Shown: positions 36,364-44,798, numbered from the stretch's first letter. The stretch is 64,000 nucleotides of DNA from Halomonas urmiana (GCF_005780185.1 NZ_VBUI01000006.1:1-64000), one strand, 5' to 3'. The notes: generated from the letters alone by a model not told the origin. A program made the numbers and translations.

Positions 36364-37284
36364 ATGAACCGCAACGTCATCCTGACCTGCGCCGTCACCG
36401 GTGCCGGCGATACCGCCGGCAAGAACCCCCATGTCCCGGTCACGCCGCCGCAGATCGCCGACAACTGCATCGAGGCCGCCCGCGCCGGCGCCAGCGTCGC
36501 CCACATCCACGTGCGCGACCCCGAGACCGGCGGCATCAGCCACTCCACCGAGCACTTCCGCGAGGTGATGGAGCGCGTCCGCGAGGCCGACGTCGACATC
36601 GTCATGAACATCACCGCCGGCGGTGGCGGCGACTGGGTGCCGGACGTCGAGGATCCGACCCGCGGCGGCCCGGGCACCGACATCCAGACCCCGGCCGAGC
36701 GCCATGCCCCGGTGGGCGAGCTGCTGCCCGAGCTCTGCACCCTGGATTGCGGCAGCCTCAACTTCGGCGACATGGTCTACGTCAACACCGCCGACTGGCT
36801 GCGCGAGCATGCCCGCCTGGTGCAGGCCGCCGGCGTCAAACCGGAGCTCGAGTGCTTCGACCTCGGCCACGTCTGGTTCGCCCGCCAGCTGCAACAGGAA
36901 GGCCTGCTCGACGGCGATCCGCTGTTCCAGCTCTGCCTGGGCATCCCTTGGGGCGCCGAGGCCGACCCCGAGACCATGCTGGCGATGCGCAACAAGCTGC
37001 CGGAGAACGCCAACTGGGCCGCCTTCGGCATCGGCCGCCACCAGATGCCGATGGTCGCTCAGGCGATGCTGCTCGGCGGCCACGCCCGGGTCGGTCTGGA
37101 GGACAACCTCTACCTGAAGAAGGGCGTGATGGCCACCAACGGCGGCCTGGTCGAGAAGGCCGGCACCCTCATCGAGAACCTCGGCGGTCGCATCATGACC
37201 CCGGCCGAGACCCGCGCGCACCTCAAGCTGCGCGACCCGAACACTGGCCTGACCGTCGAGACAGCCGTGGGAGGTGAAGCATGA
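36364..37284 (+). CDS. Beta-keto acid cleavage enzyme (3-dehydrocarnitine:acetyl-CoA cleaving)
   Basis: BKACE (DUF849) family, 306 aa. Predicted to convert 3-dehydrocarnitine plus acetyl-CoA to betainyl-CoA plus acetoacetate. Zn-binding and family motifs: [31 protein letters not shown], and near the C-terminus [16 protein letters not shown]. The substrate is assigned from context: the stop overlaps carnitine 3-dehydrogenase by four bases and a thioesterase follows, which is the known L-carnitine degradation operon of Pseudomonas. The start has an ideal AGGAGG. Family members accept many beta-keto acids, so substrate is inference from neighbours. Confidence 0.88.
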   Translation: MNRNVILTCAVTGAGDTAGKNPHVPVTPPQIADNCIEAARAGASVAHIHVRDPETGGISHSTEHFREVMERVREADVDIVMNITAGGGGDWVPDVEDPTRGGPGTDIQTPAERHAPVGELLPELCTLDCGSLNFGDMVYVNTADWLREHARLVQAAGVKPELECFDLGHVWFARQLQQEGLLDGDPLFQLCLGIPWGAEADPETMLAMRNKLPENANWAAFGIGRHQMPMVAQAMLLGGHARVGLEDNLYLKKGVMATNGGLVEKAGTLIENLGGRIMTPAETRAHLKLRDPNTGLTVETAVGGEA

Positions 37285-38237
37285 GCCAGCAGCTGACCGT
37301 CATCGGCACCGGCGTCATCGGTAACGGCTGGGTCGCCCGGGCCCTGGCCCGCGGCTGGGACGTGGTCGCCTTCGACCCGGCCCCCGGGGCCTCCGCGCGC
37401 ACTCGCGCCTTCGTCGACAACGCCTGGGGCTCGCTCGAGAAGCTGGGCCTCGCCGAGGGAGCCGACCCGTCGCGGCTGACCTTCGTCGATCGCCTCGAGG
37501 AGGCCGTGGCCGGCGCCGACCTGGTCCAGGAGAACGTGCCCGAGCGCCTCGAGCTCAAGCGCGAGATCCTCGCCGCCATCGATGCCGCAGCGGCCCCCGG
37601 CACGATCGTTGGCTCCTCCACCTCGGGCTTCAAGCCCAGCGACCTGCAGCGCGACTGTACCTGGGTCCCGGGACGGGTGATCGTCGCTCACCCCTTCAAT
37701 CCGGTCTATCTGCTGCCACTGGTCGAGCTGGTCGGCGGCGAGGCCACCGAGCCCCGCCAGATCGAGCAGGCCCAGGCGCTCTACCAGGACCTGGCGATGC
37801 GGCCGCTGGTGGTGCGTCGTGAGATCGAGGGCCATATCGCCGATCGCCTGATGGAGGCGCTGTGGCGCGAGGCGCTGCACCTGGTCAACGACGGCGTCGC
37901 CACCACCGAGGAGATCGATGCCGCGGTGGTCTACGGCTGCGGCCTGCGCTGGTCGCTGATGGGCACCTTCCTGACCTTCCATCTGGCCGGCGGCGAGCAG
38001 GGCATGCGCCACATGCTCGAGCAGTTCGGCCCGGCGCTGAAGCTGCCCTGGACCAAGCTCGAGGCCCCGGAGCTCACCGATGAGCTGATCGACAAGGTGG
38101 TCGAGGGCTGCGAGTACCAGGCCGCCGATCGTCCGGTCGCCGAGCTCGATCGCCGCCGCGACGACTTCCTGGTCGAGCTGCTCGACCTGGTGCAGAAGTA
38201 CTGGCCCGAGGCCGAGGGCCTGGAGGGGCGCATCTGA
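37281..38237 (+). CDS. lcdH: L-carnitine 3-dehydrogenase
   Basis: NAD-dependent oxidation of L-carnitine to 3-dehydrocarnitine. 318 aa, 3-hydroxyacyl-CoA dehydrogenase fold. N-terminal nucleotide-binding site [19 protein letters not shown], then [11 protein letters not shown], and [12 protein letters not shown] followed by [19 protein letters not shown], the signature stretch of carnitine dehydrogenases. The start overlaps the cleavage enzyme by four bases and the stop overlaps the thioesterase ATG by one. Monofunctional: in some bacteria the thioesterase is fused to it, here it is a separate gene. Confidence 0.93.
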   Translation: MSQQLTVIGTGVIGNGWVARALARGWDVVAFDPAPGASARTRAFVDNAWGSLEKLGLAEGADPSRLTFVDRLEEAVAGADLVQENVPERLELKREILAAIDAAAAPGTIVGSSTSGFKPSDLQRDCTWVPGRVIVAHPFNPVYLLPLVELVGGEATEPRQIEQAQALYQDLAMRPLVVRREIEGHIADRLMEALWREALHLVNDGVATTEEIDAAVVYGCGLRWSLMGTFLTFHLAGGEQGMRHMLEQFGPALKLPWTKLEAPELTDELIDKVVEGCEYQAADRPVAELDRRRDDFLVELLDLVQKYWPEAEGLEGRI

Positions 38238-38698
38238 TGGCACTGATGGAGATCCGTGTCGCCCCAGAGTGGGTCGACTACAACGGCCACATGAACGATG
38301 CCGAGTACGCGCGGGTGTTCTCCCTGGGCGTGGAGGCGCTGATGGATGCCATCGGCCTCGACGAGGCCGGCCGCGCGCGCTATGGCTACACCCTCTACAC
38401 CCTGGAGACGCACCTCTGCTACCGCCGCGAGGCCCACGAGGGCCAGCCGCTGTCGGTCGAGGAGACGGTGCTGGCGCGTGACGCCAAGCGCCTGCACGTC
38501 TTCTTCACGATGCACGACCGCGAGGGCATGCTACTGGCCACCAGCGAGCAGATGCTGATGGGCATCGACAGCGATGCCGGCCGCCCGGCGCCGTTCCCGG
38601 AGGCCGTGGCCGGCGTCATCGAGACGCTGCCCGCCGCCGCCGAGGGCGACTGGCCGGAACTCGCCGGGCGTCGCATCGGGCTGCCCGCCAGGCGCTGA
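38237..38698 (+). CDS. Hot-dog thioesterase, probable betainyl-CoA thioesterase
   Basis: 153 aa of the 4HBT/FatA-like hot-dog fold with the catalytic loop VDYNGHMNDAEYARVFS. Predicted to hydrolyse betainyl-CoA to glycine betaine and CoA, the last step of the carnitine pathway encoded by the two preceding genes. It overlaps lcdH by one base (TGATG). Substrate is inferred from the operon; the fold and active-site motif are seen directly. Confidence 0.88.
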   Translation: MALMEIRVAPEWVDYNGHMNDAEYARVFSLGVEALMDAIGLDEAGRARYGYTLYTLETHLCYRREAHEGQPLSVEETVLARDAKRLHVFFTMHDREGMLLATSEQMLMGIDSDAGRPAPFPEAVAGVIETLPAAAEGDWPELAGRRIGLPARR

Positions 38699-38737
38699 GC
38701 GTCTTCGGCACCGACGCCAAGAAGAACAACGAGGTAC

Positions 38738-38760
38738 CGCCCGGCCGATGCCGGGCGGCT
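38738..38760 (+). other. GC-rich hairpin between thioesterase and BCCT gene
   Basis: CCGCCCGGC-CGAT-GCCGGGCGG, a 9-bp stem with a CGAT loop, with no T-run after it. It may reduce read-through or stabilise the upstream mRNA, separating transporter expression from the three enzymes. Confidence 0.45.
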
Positions 38761-38804
38761 AACGGGATCGCCGGCCCGAGGCCCGGCTCAATGAGGACGA
38801 CGTT

Positions 38805-40484
38805 ATCGCTACTTCAACTCCCCCCACCCCGCCGACACGCCGTGCCAGCCATGAGGTCGAGACCTCCACCGACTATATGGTCACCGAGCTCTCCCAGGAG
38901 GGCTTCTTCAGCGGCATGCACAAGGGCATGACCATCACCGCCGCGCTACTGGTGCTGGGGTTCGTGCTCTTCACCGGCGTGATGCCGGACCTGGCCAGCG
39001 GGCTGTTCGGCACCACCCGCGCCTGGATCGAGACCACCTTCAGCGGCTACTACCTGATCACCGTGATGCTGCTGCTGGTGGTCTGCGCCTACATCGTGCT
39101 CAGCCGCCATGGCAGTGTGCGCCTGGGACCCGATGACAGCCGGCCCGACTTCAGCAACTTCGCCTGGTTCTCGATGCTGTTCTCCGCCGGCATCGGCATC
39201 GGCATCCTGTTCTTCGGCGTCGCCGAACCGATCTTCTACTTCGACAACACCGGCGCCTTCGGCTACCCCAACAACCCCCATGCCGACATGGCCGGCGCGG
39301 CCGCCATGAACTATGAGCGGGCCATCGATGCGCTGCGCGTCTCGGTCTTCCACTGGGGGCTGCACGGCTGGGCGATCTACGTGATCGTCGGCATGTCGTT
39401 GGCCTACTTCGCCTACCGCAAGGGCCTGCCCCTGGCGCTGCGCTCGGCGCTCTATCCGTTCATCGGCGAGCGCATCTTCGGCCCCATCGGCCATGCCGTG
39501 GATATCCTCGGCGTGCTCGGCTGCGTGTTCGGCGTCGCCACCTCGCTGGGGCTCGGCGTCAGCCAGATGGCGGTGGGCCTGGAGCGCCTGGTCGGCACCG
39601 ACCCGGGGCTCAATTCCCAGCTGGTGCTGATCGCCGTGATCTCGGCGGTGTCGGTCATCTCGGCGGTCTCCGGGGTCCAGCGCGGCATCAAGATCATCTC
39701 GGAGATGAACATCTGGGTCTCGGTGGCCGTGGTCGCGACCTTCCTGATCGGTGGCCCGACCCTGTGGCTGATCGGCGCCTTCGGCGATACCGTGCTCGAC
39801 TACGCCATCAACTTCATCCCCATGGGACTGTGGTTCGCCGACGATCCCGGCACCACCGAGTGGCAGCAGGGCTGGACCATCTTCTACTGGGGCTGGTGGC
39901 TGGCCTGGGCGCCGTTCGTCGGCATCTTCATCGCGCGCATCTCCCGGGGCCGCACCCTGCGTGAATTCGTGCTCGGCGTGCTGCTGGTGCCGACGATGAT
40001 CATCTTCGTCTGGCTGATCATCTTCGGCGGCAACGCCCTGCACCAGGAGCTCACCGCCGCCGGTGGCCCGGGCAGCGGCGGCATCATCGAGCTGGTCAAC
40101 GCCTGGAACCTGCCGGCCGCGCTGTTCGAAAGCGCCGACGGCATCGCCGGCACCGGCACCTTCGGCTGGGTGCTCTCGGCGTTGATGGTGTTCCTGCTGA
40201 TGAGCTGGTTCGTCACCTCCTCGGACTCCGGCACCCTGGTGCTGACCACCATCCTGTCGCTGGGCAACGAGGAGCCGCCGCAGCGCTTCCGCGTGTTCTG
40301 GGGCGTGGTGATCGGCCTGGTGGCCGCGACGCTGCTGATGGCCGGCGGCCTCAAGGCGCTGCAGACGGCGCTGATCGCCGCGGCCCTGCCGCTCAGCGTG
40401 GTGATCCTGGTGATGACCGCCGGCGTGCTGGTCTCGTTGTTCCGCGAGTCGCGACGCCGCATCGGGGCGACCCAGCGCCAGTGA
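38805..40484 (+). CDS. BCCT-family betaine/carnitine transporter
   Basis: Sodium- or proton-coupled uptake of quaternary ammonium compounds through the inner membrane. 12 membrane segments, with the BCCT tryptophan-rich signature FYWGWWLAWAPFVG. No ATG/GTG/TTG lies between an in-frame stop at 38760 and ATG 38877, and that ATG has no Shine-Dalgarno. An ATC at 38805 has GAGGA seven bases upstream and opens a plausible N-terminus (ATSTPPTPPTRRASHEVETS), so translation probably starts there (about 559 aa); otherwise the protein is 535 aa from 38877. Context favours carnitine or gamma-butyrobetaine as substrate. Confidence 0.87.
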   Translation: MATSTPPTPPTRRASHEVETSTDYMVTELSQEGFFSGMHKGMTITAALLVLGFVLFTGVMPDLASGLFGTTRAWIETTFSGYYLITVMLLLVVCAYIVLSRHGSVRLGPDDSRPDFSNFAWFSMLFSAGIGIGILFFGVAEPIFYFDNTGAFGYPNNPHADMAGAAAMNYERAIDALRVSVFHWGLHGWAIYVIVGMSLAYFAYRKGLPLALRSALYPFIGERIFGPIGHAVDILGVLGCVFGVATSLGLGVSQMAVGLERLVGTDPGLNSQLVLIAVISAVSVISAVSGVQRGIKIISEMNIWVSVAVVATFLIGGPTLWLIGAFGDTVLDYAINFIPMGLWFADDPGTTEWQQGWTIFYWGWWLAWAPFVGIFIARISRGRTLREFVLGVLLVPTMIIFVWLIIFGGNALHQELTAAGGPGSGGIIELVNAWNLPAALFESADGIAGTGTFGWVLSALMVFLLMSWFVTSSDSGTLVLTTILSLGNEEPPQRFRVFWGVVIGLVAATLLMAGGLKALQTALIAAALPLSVVILVMTAGVLVSLFRESRRRIGATQRQ

Positions 40485-40515
40485 CCTGACGCCGCGCTCT
40501 CGCGCGGGCCGATGA

Positions 40516-40545
40516 AGGCGGCCGAAATCCCGGGGGATCTCGGCC
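40516..40545 (+). terminator. Terminator-like hairpin after the BCCT gene
   Basis: GCGGCCGA at 40516-40523 pairs with TCGGCCGC at 40538-40545; the interior ATCCC/GGGAT also pairs, leaving one mismatch and a short loop. It is followed by TTCCGTTG. It lies 31 bases after the stop codon and 70 bases before the next start. Confidence 0.6.
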
Positions 40546-40614
40546 GCTTCCGTTGTGCCGTCCCGGCCGCCTACAATCGGCGCTCGATCCCGATTCCCTC
40601 TTGCCAGGTGCTCC

Positions 40615-41580
40615 ATGCGACTGAAGCTCCCCGCGTCCTCCCCGGAGCGCCTCGGTTTCCTGCTGCTGCCGCGCTTCGCCATGGTGGCCTTCTTCTCGGC
40701 CATCGAGCCACTGCGCATCGCCAACCGCATCAGCGGGCAGACGCTCTTCCAGTGGGACGTGATCAGCCGCGACGGTGGGCCGGTGGAGGCCTCCAACGGC
40801 ATGACCCTGGCGGCCGACGTGAGCCTGGCGAACGTGCCGATGGCGCCGAGCCTGGCGGTCTGCGCGAGCTTCGCCCCGGAAGCCGCCGTCGACGAGACGC
40901 TGCTCGACTGGCTGCGTGAGCGAGCCGCGCAGGGCGTCACCCTGGGCGGCATGGATACCGGCTGCTTCGTGCTGGCCGCCGCCGGCCTGCTCGCCGACCA
41001 GACGGTGACCCTGCACTGGGAGAGCCTGCCGGAGTTCCGCGAGCGCTTCCCCGAGATCGAGGCGGTGGAATCCGTCTTCGAGGTCACGCCGAGCGGCTTC
41101 TCCTGCGCCGGCGGCAGCGCGGCCATCGACATGAGCCTGGATCTGATTCGCCGACGTCACGGCGACGACCTGGCCGACCGGGTCCGTGAGCAGCTCGTCC
41201 ACCACCAGCGGCGCCAGCCGGCGAGTCGCCAGCGCGGCCTGCCGGGCCAGGGCCTCGACCCGCTGATCCATCGCGCCATCGTGCTGATGGAGGATCACCT
41301 GGAGGCGCCGCTGAGTATCCGCGCGCTGGCCGACGAGCTGGGGCTCGGCTGGCGCCGCCTGGAGCGCCTCTTCGAGCGGGACCTCGCCTGCTCGCCCCAG
41401 CGCTTCTACGTGGAGCGCCGCCTGGCCCATGCCCACCGGCTGCTGCGCGAGACGCGCCACCCGATCACCCAGATCGCCCTGGCCAGCGGCTTCGCCTCCG
41501 CCTCGAGCTTCACCCGCGCCTTCCGCCGCCACCACGGCGTGACGCCGAGCCAGCTGCGCCGCGGCCTCGAGTCGAGCTGA
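40615..41580 (+). CDS. cdhR: AraC-family regulator, CdhR-like (carnitine catabolism)
   Basis: 321 aa with N-terminal GATase1/DJ-1-like domain (about 10-190; GGMDTGCFVLAAAGLL) and C-terminal AraC DNA-binding domain (about 225-320; IRALADELGLGWRRLERLF and ALASGFASASSFTRAFRRHH). In Pseudomonas CdhR activates carnitine catabolism genes. Position between the BCCT gene and the hydroxylase supports that role. Paralogous in architecture to the regulator at 6567. Start at 40615; an upstream in-frame ATG (40555) overlaps the terminator-downstream region and has no RBS. The symbol is an assignment by context. Confidence 0.85.
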   Translation: MRLKLPASSPERLGFLLLPRFAMVAFFSAIEPLRIANRISGQTLFQWDVISRDGGPVEASNGMTLAADVSLANVPMAPSLAVCASFAPEAAVDETLLDWLRERAAQGVTLGGMDTGCFVLAAAGLLADQTVTLHWESLPEFRERFPEIEAVESVFEVTPSGFSCAGGSAAIDMSLDLIRRRHGDDLADRVREQLVHHQRRQPASRQRGLPGQGLDPLIHRAIVLMEDHLEAPLSIRALADELGLGWRRLERLFERDLACSPQRFYVERRLAHAHRLLRETRHPITQIALASGFASASSFTRAFRRHHGVTPSQLRRGLESS

Positions 41581-41678
41581 TTGTCGGATCGTGCACAGTG
41601 GGTGTCGGATCGGGTCGCGTCGCGCCCCGCCACGGCTGTCATCCTGTGGGCATGCTCAACGCCAACGGGAGTCACTCC

Positions 41679-42899
41679 ATGACCACGCTACCGCTTACCC
41701 CCGACTACGACGCCTGGCCCATCGAGGCCGACCTCGAGAGTGTCTCCGTCACGCCTCGCCTGGTGACCGTGCAGTGGAGCGACGGCCGGGTCAGCCGCTA
41801 CCACAGTATCTGGCTGCGCGAGAACGCCGCCGACGACACCACCGTCAATCCGGCGACCCGGGAACGCATCCTGGATCTCTCCATGCTGCCCGCCTGGCCG
41901 GAGGTCGAGGGCGCCGAGATCGACGCCGCCGGCGCGCTCTGCGTGGACTTCGCCATGGAGGACCGCCGCCTGCGCTTCCATCCCGGCTGGCTGCGCGCCC
42001 ACGACTACGATAATCTCCACGACGCCGATGCGCCGCTGGTGCCGGTGACCACCTGGCAAGGCGGCCCCGAGGCCGGCCCGGACACCCTCTCCGCCGCCGG
42101 GCTGCTCGACACCTCCCCGAACAGCGAGGCCGAGGAGGCGATCCTCGCCCCGGCGCTTGCGAGCGTGCTCGCCAAGGGGCTGGTGCGCCTGCGCGACCTG
42201 CCCACCGAGCCGGGCTCGCTGGAGTCCATCGCTCGGCGTATCGGGCCGGTGCGCCCGACCAACTTCGGCCAGCTGTTCGACGTTCAGGCCAAGCCGGACC
42301 CCGACTCCAACGCCTACACCTCCATCGCCCTGCCGCCCCATACCGATCTGCCGACCCGCGAGTACCACCCCGGCCTGCAGATGCTGCACTGCCTGGAGAA
42401 CGGCGTGGAAGGCGGCCAGGCGGTGATGCTCGACGGCTTCGCCGTGGCCGAGGCGCTGCGCGAGCGCCATCCCGAGGCCTGGGCGACCCTGACCCGGGTG
42501 CGCTGGTGCTACGCCAACACCGCCAAGACCACCGACTACGTCTGGTTCGAGCCGATGATCCGCCTGGACGCCCGGGGCGAGCTGCTCGAGGTGCGCATCG
42601 CCGACTTCCTGCGCGGCCCCCTGCAGACCACCTTCGAGGACGTCGAGCCGGCCTATGAGGCGCTGATGACCCTGCAGCGCCTGCTGCGCGATCCGGTCTT
42701 CGCGATCCGCTTCACTTATCGGCCCGGGGACCTGGTGATCTTCGACAACCGCCGCCTGCTGCACGCTCGGGACGCCTTCGAGGGCAGCACCGGCCACCGC
42801 TGGCTGCAGGGCTGCTACATGGAGCGCGACGAGATCCGCTCGCGCTATCGCATGATCCAGCGCGCCCGGCGCCGTCGATGGGTCACGGCCGAGGCCTGA
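41679..42899 (+). CDS. Gamma-butyrobetaine dioxygenase-like enzyme
   Basis: 406 aa. N-terminal DUF971-like domain (about 25-110, VQWSDGRVSRYHSIWLREN) followed by a TauD-type Fe(II)/2-oxoglutarate dioxygenase domain. Iron ligands are seen as HTD in PPHTDLPTREYHPGLQ and His in LLHARDAFEG; RHRWLQGC-type ending and 2-oxoglutarate Arg are present in GHRWLQGCYMERDEIRSRYR. Predicted to hydroxylate gamma-butyrobetaine to L-carnitine, feeding the operon upstream. The N-terminal domain lacks the Cys cluster that binds zinc in the human enzyme. Start at 41679, behind an ACGGGAG-type RBS. Confidence 0.85.
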   Translation: MTTLPLTPDYDAWPIEADLESVSVTPRLVTVQWSDGRVSRYHSIWLRENAADDTTVNPATRERILDLSMLPAWPEVEGAEIDAAGALCVDFAMEDRRLRFHPGWLRAHDYDNLHDADAPLVPVTTWQGGPEAGPDTLSAAGLLDTSPNSEAEEAILAPALASVLAKGLVRLRDLPTEPGSLESIARRIGPVRPTNFGQLFDVQAKPDPDSNAYTSIALPPHTDLPTREYHPGLQMLHCLENGVEGGQAVMLDGFAVAEALRERHPEAWATLTRVRWCYANTAKTTDYVWFEPMIRLDARGELLEVRIADFLRGPLQTTFEDVEPAYEALMTLQRLLRDPVFAIRFTYRPGDLVIFDNRRLLHARDAFEGSTGHRWLQGCYMERDEIRSRYRMIQRARRRRWVTAEA

Positions 42900-42924
42900 G
42901 GCCGCCTGGTAGCGTTCGGAGACG

Positions 42925-42966
42925 CCAACGAGATCGCCCCGGCATGTGCCGGGGCGATCTCGTTGG
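42925..42966. terminator. Bidirectional terminator between convergent genes
   Basis: Perfect 20-bp inverted repeat (CCAACGAGATCGCCCCGGCA and its complement, loop TG) between the hydroxylase stop at 42899 and the DUF411 stop at 42985. Without strong T-runs, but its position and perfection fit a shared terminator. Confidence 0.75.
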
Positions 42967-42984
42967 GTCGCCTCAAGGGCCGCG

Positions 42985-43425
42985 TCAGAGCGTCATGAAG
43001 GGGGCGTCCTGCCGGTCGGTGAACCGGTAGACCTCGTAGGGCGAGCGCTGGGGACCGGGCATGCCGGGGGTGCCGATGGGCATGCCCGCCAGGCCGATGC
43101 CGTCGATCGCCGGTCGCTCCTCGAACAGCCGCTCCACGGCCGCCATCGGCACGTGGCCCTCGATCACGTAGTCGCCCATGGTGATGGTGTGGCAGGAGCC
43201 GAGCCCGTAGGGGACGCCGGAGTCGGCCTTGACCTCGCCGAGCGGCCGGTCGTCGATGACGGTGACTTCGACGCCCAGCGCCTCGAGGTGCCGGGCATAG
43301 CCGTCGCAGCAGCCGCACTGCGGGTTTTTGTACAGGGTGGCCTCGGTGGGCAGGGCGGCCTGGGCGGTCCCGGCGCCCAGCAACAGGGCGGTGGACAGCA
43401 GCAGCGGCGGGGCGAAGCGGTTCAT
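42985..43425 (-). CDS. DUF411 periplasmic metal-binding protein
   Basis: 146 aa with a Sec signal peptide (MNRFAPPLLLSTALLLGAGTAQA). The mature N-terminus carries YKNPQCGCCDGYARHLEALG, in which C37, C39 and C40 form the CxCC motif of the DUF411 family found in copper and silver resistance clusters. Later GSCHTITMGDYVIEGHVP is conserved in the family. Likely binds Cu(I) in the periplasm; the molecular role is not established. Last gene of the minus-strand copper set; its ATG overlaps the stop of the small membrane protein (ATGA). Confidence 0.88.
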   Translation of the reverse strand: MNRFAPPLLLSTALLLGAGTAQAALPTEATLYKNPQCGCCDGYARHLEALGVEVTVIDDRPLGEVKADSGVPYGLGSCHTITMGDYVIEGHVPMAAVERLFEERPAIDGIGLAGMPIGTPGMPGPQRSPYEVYRFTDRQDAPFMTL

Positions 43426-43574
43426 GAGCGATCCTCCCGGGAACGGTGTGACGTGAACAGGTACTTGGCGAGGGCCGCGATGCCGAGGCCCAGCAGCAGC
43501 AGGGCGGCGAGTGGCATCAGCCAGCCCATCCAGCCCATGGCGCCCATCAGGGCGAAGCAGTCGGTGGTCATCAT
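43422..43574 (-). CDS. 50-aa small membrane protein
   Basis: MMTTDCFALMGAMGWMGWLM followed by PLAALLLLGLGIAALAKYLF and a short charged tail (HRSREDRS). One clear membrane helix preceded by a Met/Trp-rich stretch with a single Cys. Preceded by CAGGAG seven to eight bases before the ATG pair, and its TGA overlaps the DUF411 ATG by four bases, so it is very probably translated. Function unknown; the Met-rich N-terminus and neighbours point to copper handling. Confidence 0.75.
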   Translation of the reverse strand: MMTTDCFALMGAMGWMGWLMPLAALLLLGLGIAALAKYLFTSHRSREDRS

Positions 43575-43652
43575 GAGGTGACTCCTGACGAGAGTGCGGA
43601 ATGATCCGGCGGCAGGCGGGAGGCCGGCGCACCGCGAAAGACAGACGTCGCC

Positions 43653-43958
43653 TCAGGGTCTGGGAGGGGGCCGGGCCGGCAGGGGGGCGTGATCGACCAG
43701 CGCCGGGCCGGCGGCGTCGATCGGCGTGGCGGCCGGCAGGGAAGCCATGACGGGCGCCGCGGCCACGACCGCGCAGGTACTGCAGTCCAGGTCAGCCCCC
43801 GCCAGCATCTCGGCCGGGGGCGCCGAACAGTCGCTGGCGCAGGCGTCCATCGCCGCATGGCCCGACAGGCTCGCCACCGACAGCAGCACCGCGAGCAGCA
43901 GCGCCAGCAGGCGTTGGCCTTGTCGGGAGTGATGCGGTTGTCGAGCCGATGCGGTCAT
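43653..43958 (-). CDS. Small secreted or membrane-anchored Cys-containing protein
   Basis: 101 aa. A positively charged start is followed by a hydrophobic segment (LLALLLAVLLSVASLSGHAA), either a signal peptide or anchor. The remaining about 60 residues contain CASDC and CSTC and then a Pro/Ala-rich tail. The four Cys could bind copper or form disulfides. No family assigned with confidence. It lies between the Spy-like gene and the small membrane protein on the same strand, in a copper-resistance context. Confidence 0.65.
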   Translation of the reverse strand: MTASARQPHHSRQGQRLLALLLAVLLSVASLSGHAAMDACASDCSAPPAEMLAGADLDCSTCAVVAAAPVMASLPAATPIDAAGPALVDHAPLPARPPPRP

Positions 43959-44073
43959 GGGTGGGGATACCCTCGTCGTGGCAGCCTCATTGTGGGCCCA
44001 ATGGGCGATCCGCTACCTTGATTCAGCGCAAGGGATGGCCGCATCGTCCCGCGATGCCCGTCGAGCGCCGGTG

Positions 44074-44691
44074 TCATGGCTGACGTGGCTGGCCTGAGGC
44101 GCCCTGCTGAAGCCGTTCGCGCTGCTCGTCGGTCAGCAGATCCTGCAGCTGATTGTGCAGGCGCACCCGGTCCGCCATCATCGCGCCCTGGAGTTCGGCC
44201 ATCTGGTCATGCAGGGCCTTCACCTCGTCGGGGTCGGGCGCTTCGGCATGCATCTCCTCCATCAGCGCCATGCGCAGGTCCATCATCTGCCCCATGCGTT
44301 CGAACTGGGCGGGACGGTGTTGCTGCATCAGCTCACGCATCTCGCGACGCTGCTCTGGCTCGAGCCCCTGCATCAGGCCGTAGCCCATCATGCCGGGCCC
44401 CATGCCACCCTGGCCGTAGCCCATCATGCCGGGGCCCATGCCACCCTGGCCGTAGCCCATCATGCCGGGGCCCATGCCACCCTGGTGTCCGTAGCCCATC
44501 ATGCCGGGGCCCATGCCGCCCTGGCCATGGCCCATCATGCCGGAATCCTTGCCGCCCTGATGTCCGTAGCCCATCATGCCGCCAGCGCCCTGGTGACCCT
44601 GATTCGTACCGTGAGCGGAAGCGGCGCCGCTGGCGGCAATGCCGAGGCCGGCAGCCAGGGCGATGGCGATGACCCGCGGGTATTTGACCAT
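44074..44691 (-). CDS. Spy/CpxP-like periplasmic protein with Met/His/Gly repeats
   Basis: 205 aa. Signal peptide (about 1-26, ending SGAASA). Residues about 27-105 are built from tandem copies of a 12-13-residue unit, GHQGGMGPGMMGY or GQGGMGPGMMGY, rich in Met and His, a composition typical of Cu(I)/Cu(II) binding. The C-terminal half (about 110-200) is helical, with LTDEQRERLQQ, like the LTxxQ motif of Spy/CpxP chaperones. A CueR-like promoter lies upstream on this strand. Likely a periplasmic copper buffer or copper-stress chaperone. Confidence 0.8.
   Translation of the reverse strand: MVKYPRVIAIALAAGLGIAASGAASAHGTNQGHQGAGGMMGYGHQGGKDSGMMGHGQGGMGPGMMGYGHQGGMGPGMMGYGQGGMGPGMMGYGQGGMGPGMMGYGLMQGLEPEQRREMRELMQQHRPAQFERMGQMMDLRMALMEEMHAEAPDPDEVKALHDQMAELQGAMMADRVRLHNQLQDLLTDEQRERLQQGASGQPRQP
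44379..44579 (-). repeat. Tandem 36-39-bp coding repeats
   Basis: About five near-identical units sharing CCCATCATGCCGGGGCCCAT, reading as GMGPGMMGYG(H)QG on the minus strand. Copies differ by an extra codon (His) or single substitutions. In-frame length changes by slippage or recombination would alter the number of Met-rich units. Confidence 0.85.
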
Positions 44692-44766
44692 GATCGTTCT
44701 CCTCGTCGTGCGTAGGGTAGGAACGTGGTCTTCCCCGATGGGAAGACGCTAGCAACTGTCGTTATG

Positions 44767-44798
44767 AGCTTACAACCCTTGGGTAGCCCAGAGGTCAA
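44767..44798 (-). promoter_or_regulatory. CueR-like (MerR-family) promoter of the minus-strand copper genes
   Basis: On the minus strand TTGACC (44798-44793), 20 bases, then TAAGCT (44772-44767). The spacer contains the dyad TGGGCTACCCAAGGG, so the elements have the overlong spacing and internal dyad typical of MerR-family copper regulators. It lies about 75 bases upstream of the Spy-like gene and matches the site at 50055 in layout. No cueR gene is in the window. Confidence 0.6.

Noticed and set aside
44379..44579. Tandem repeats considered as a CRISPR array
   Set aside because: The units are contiguous in-frame coding repeats without spacers and no cas genes are present.
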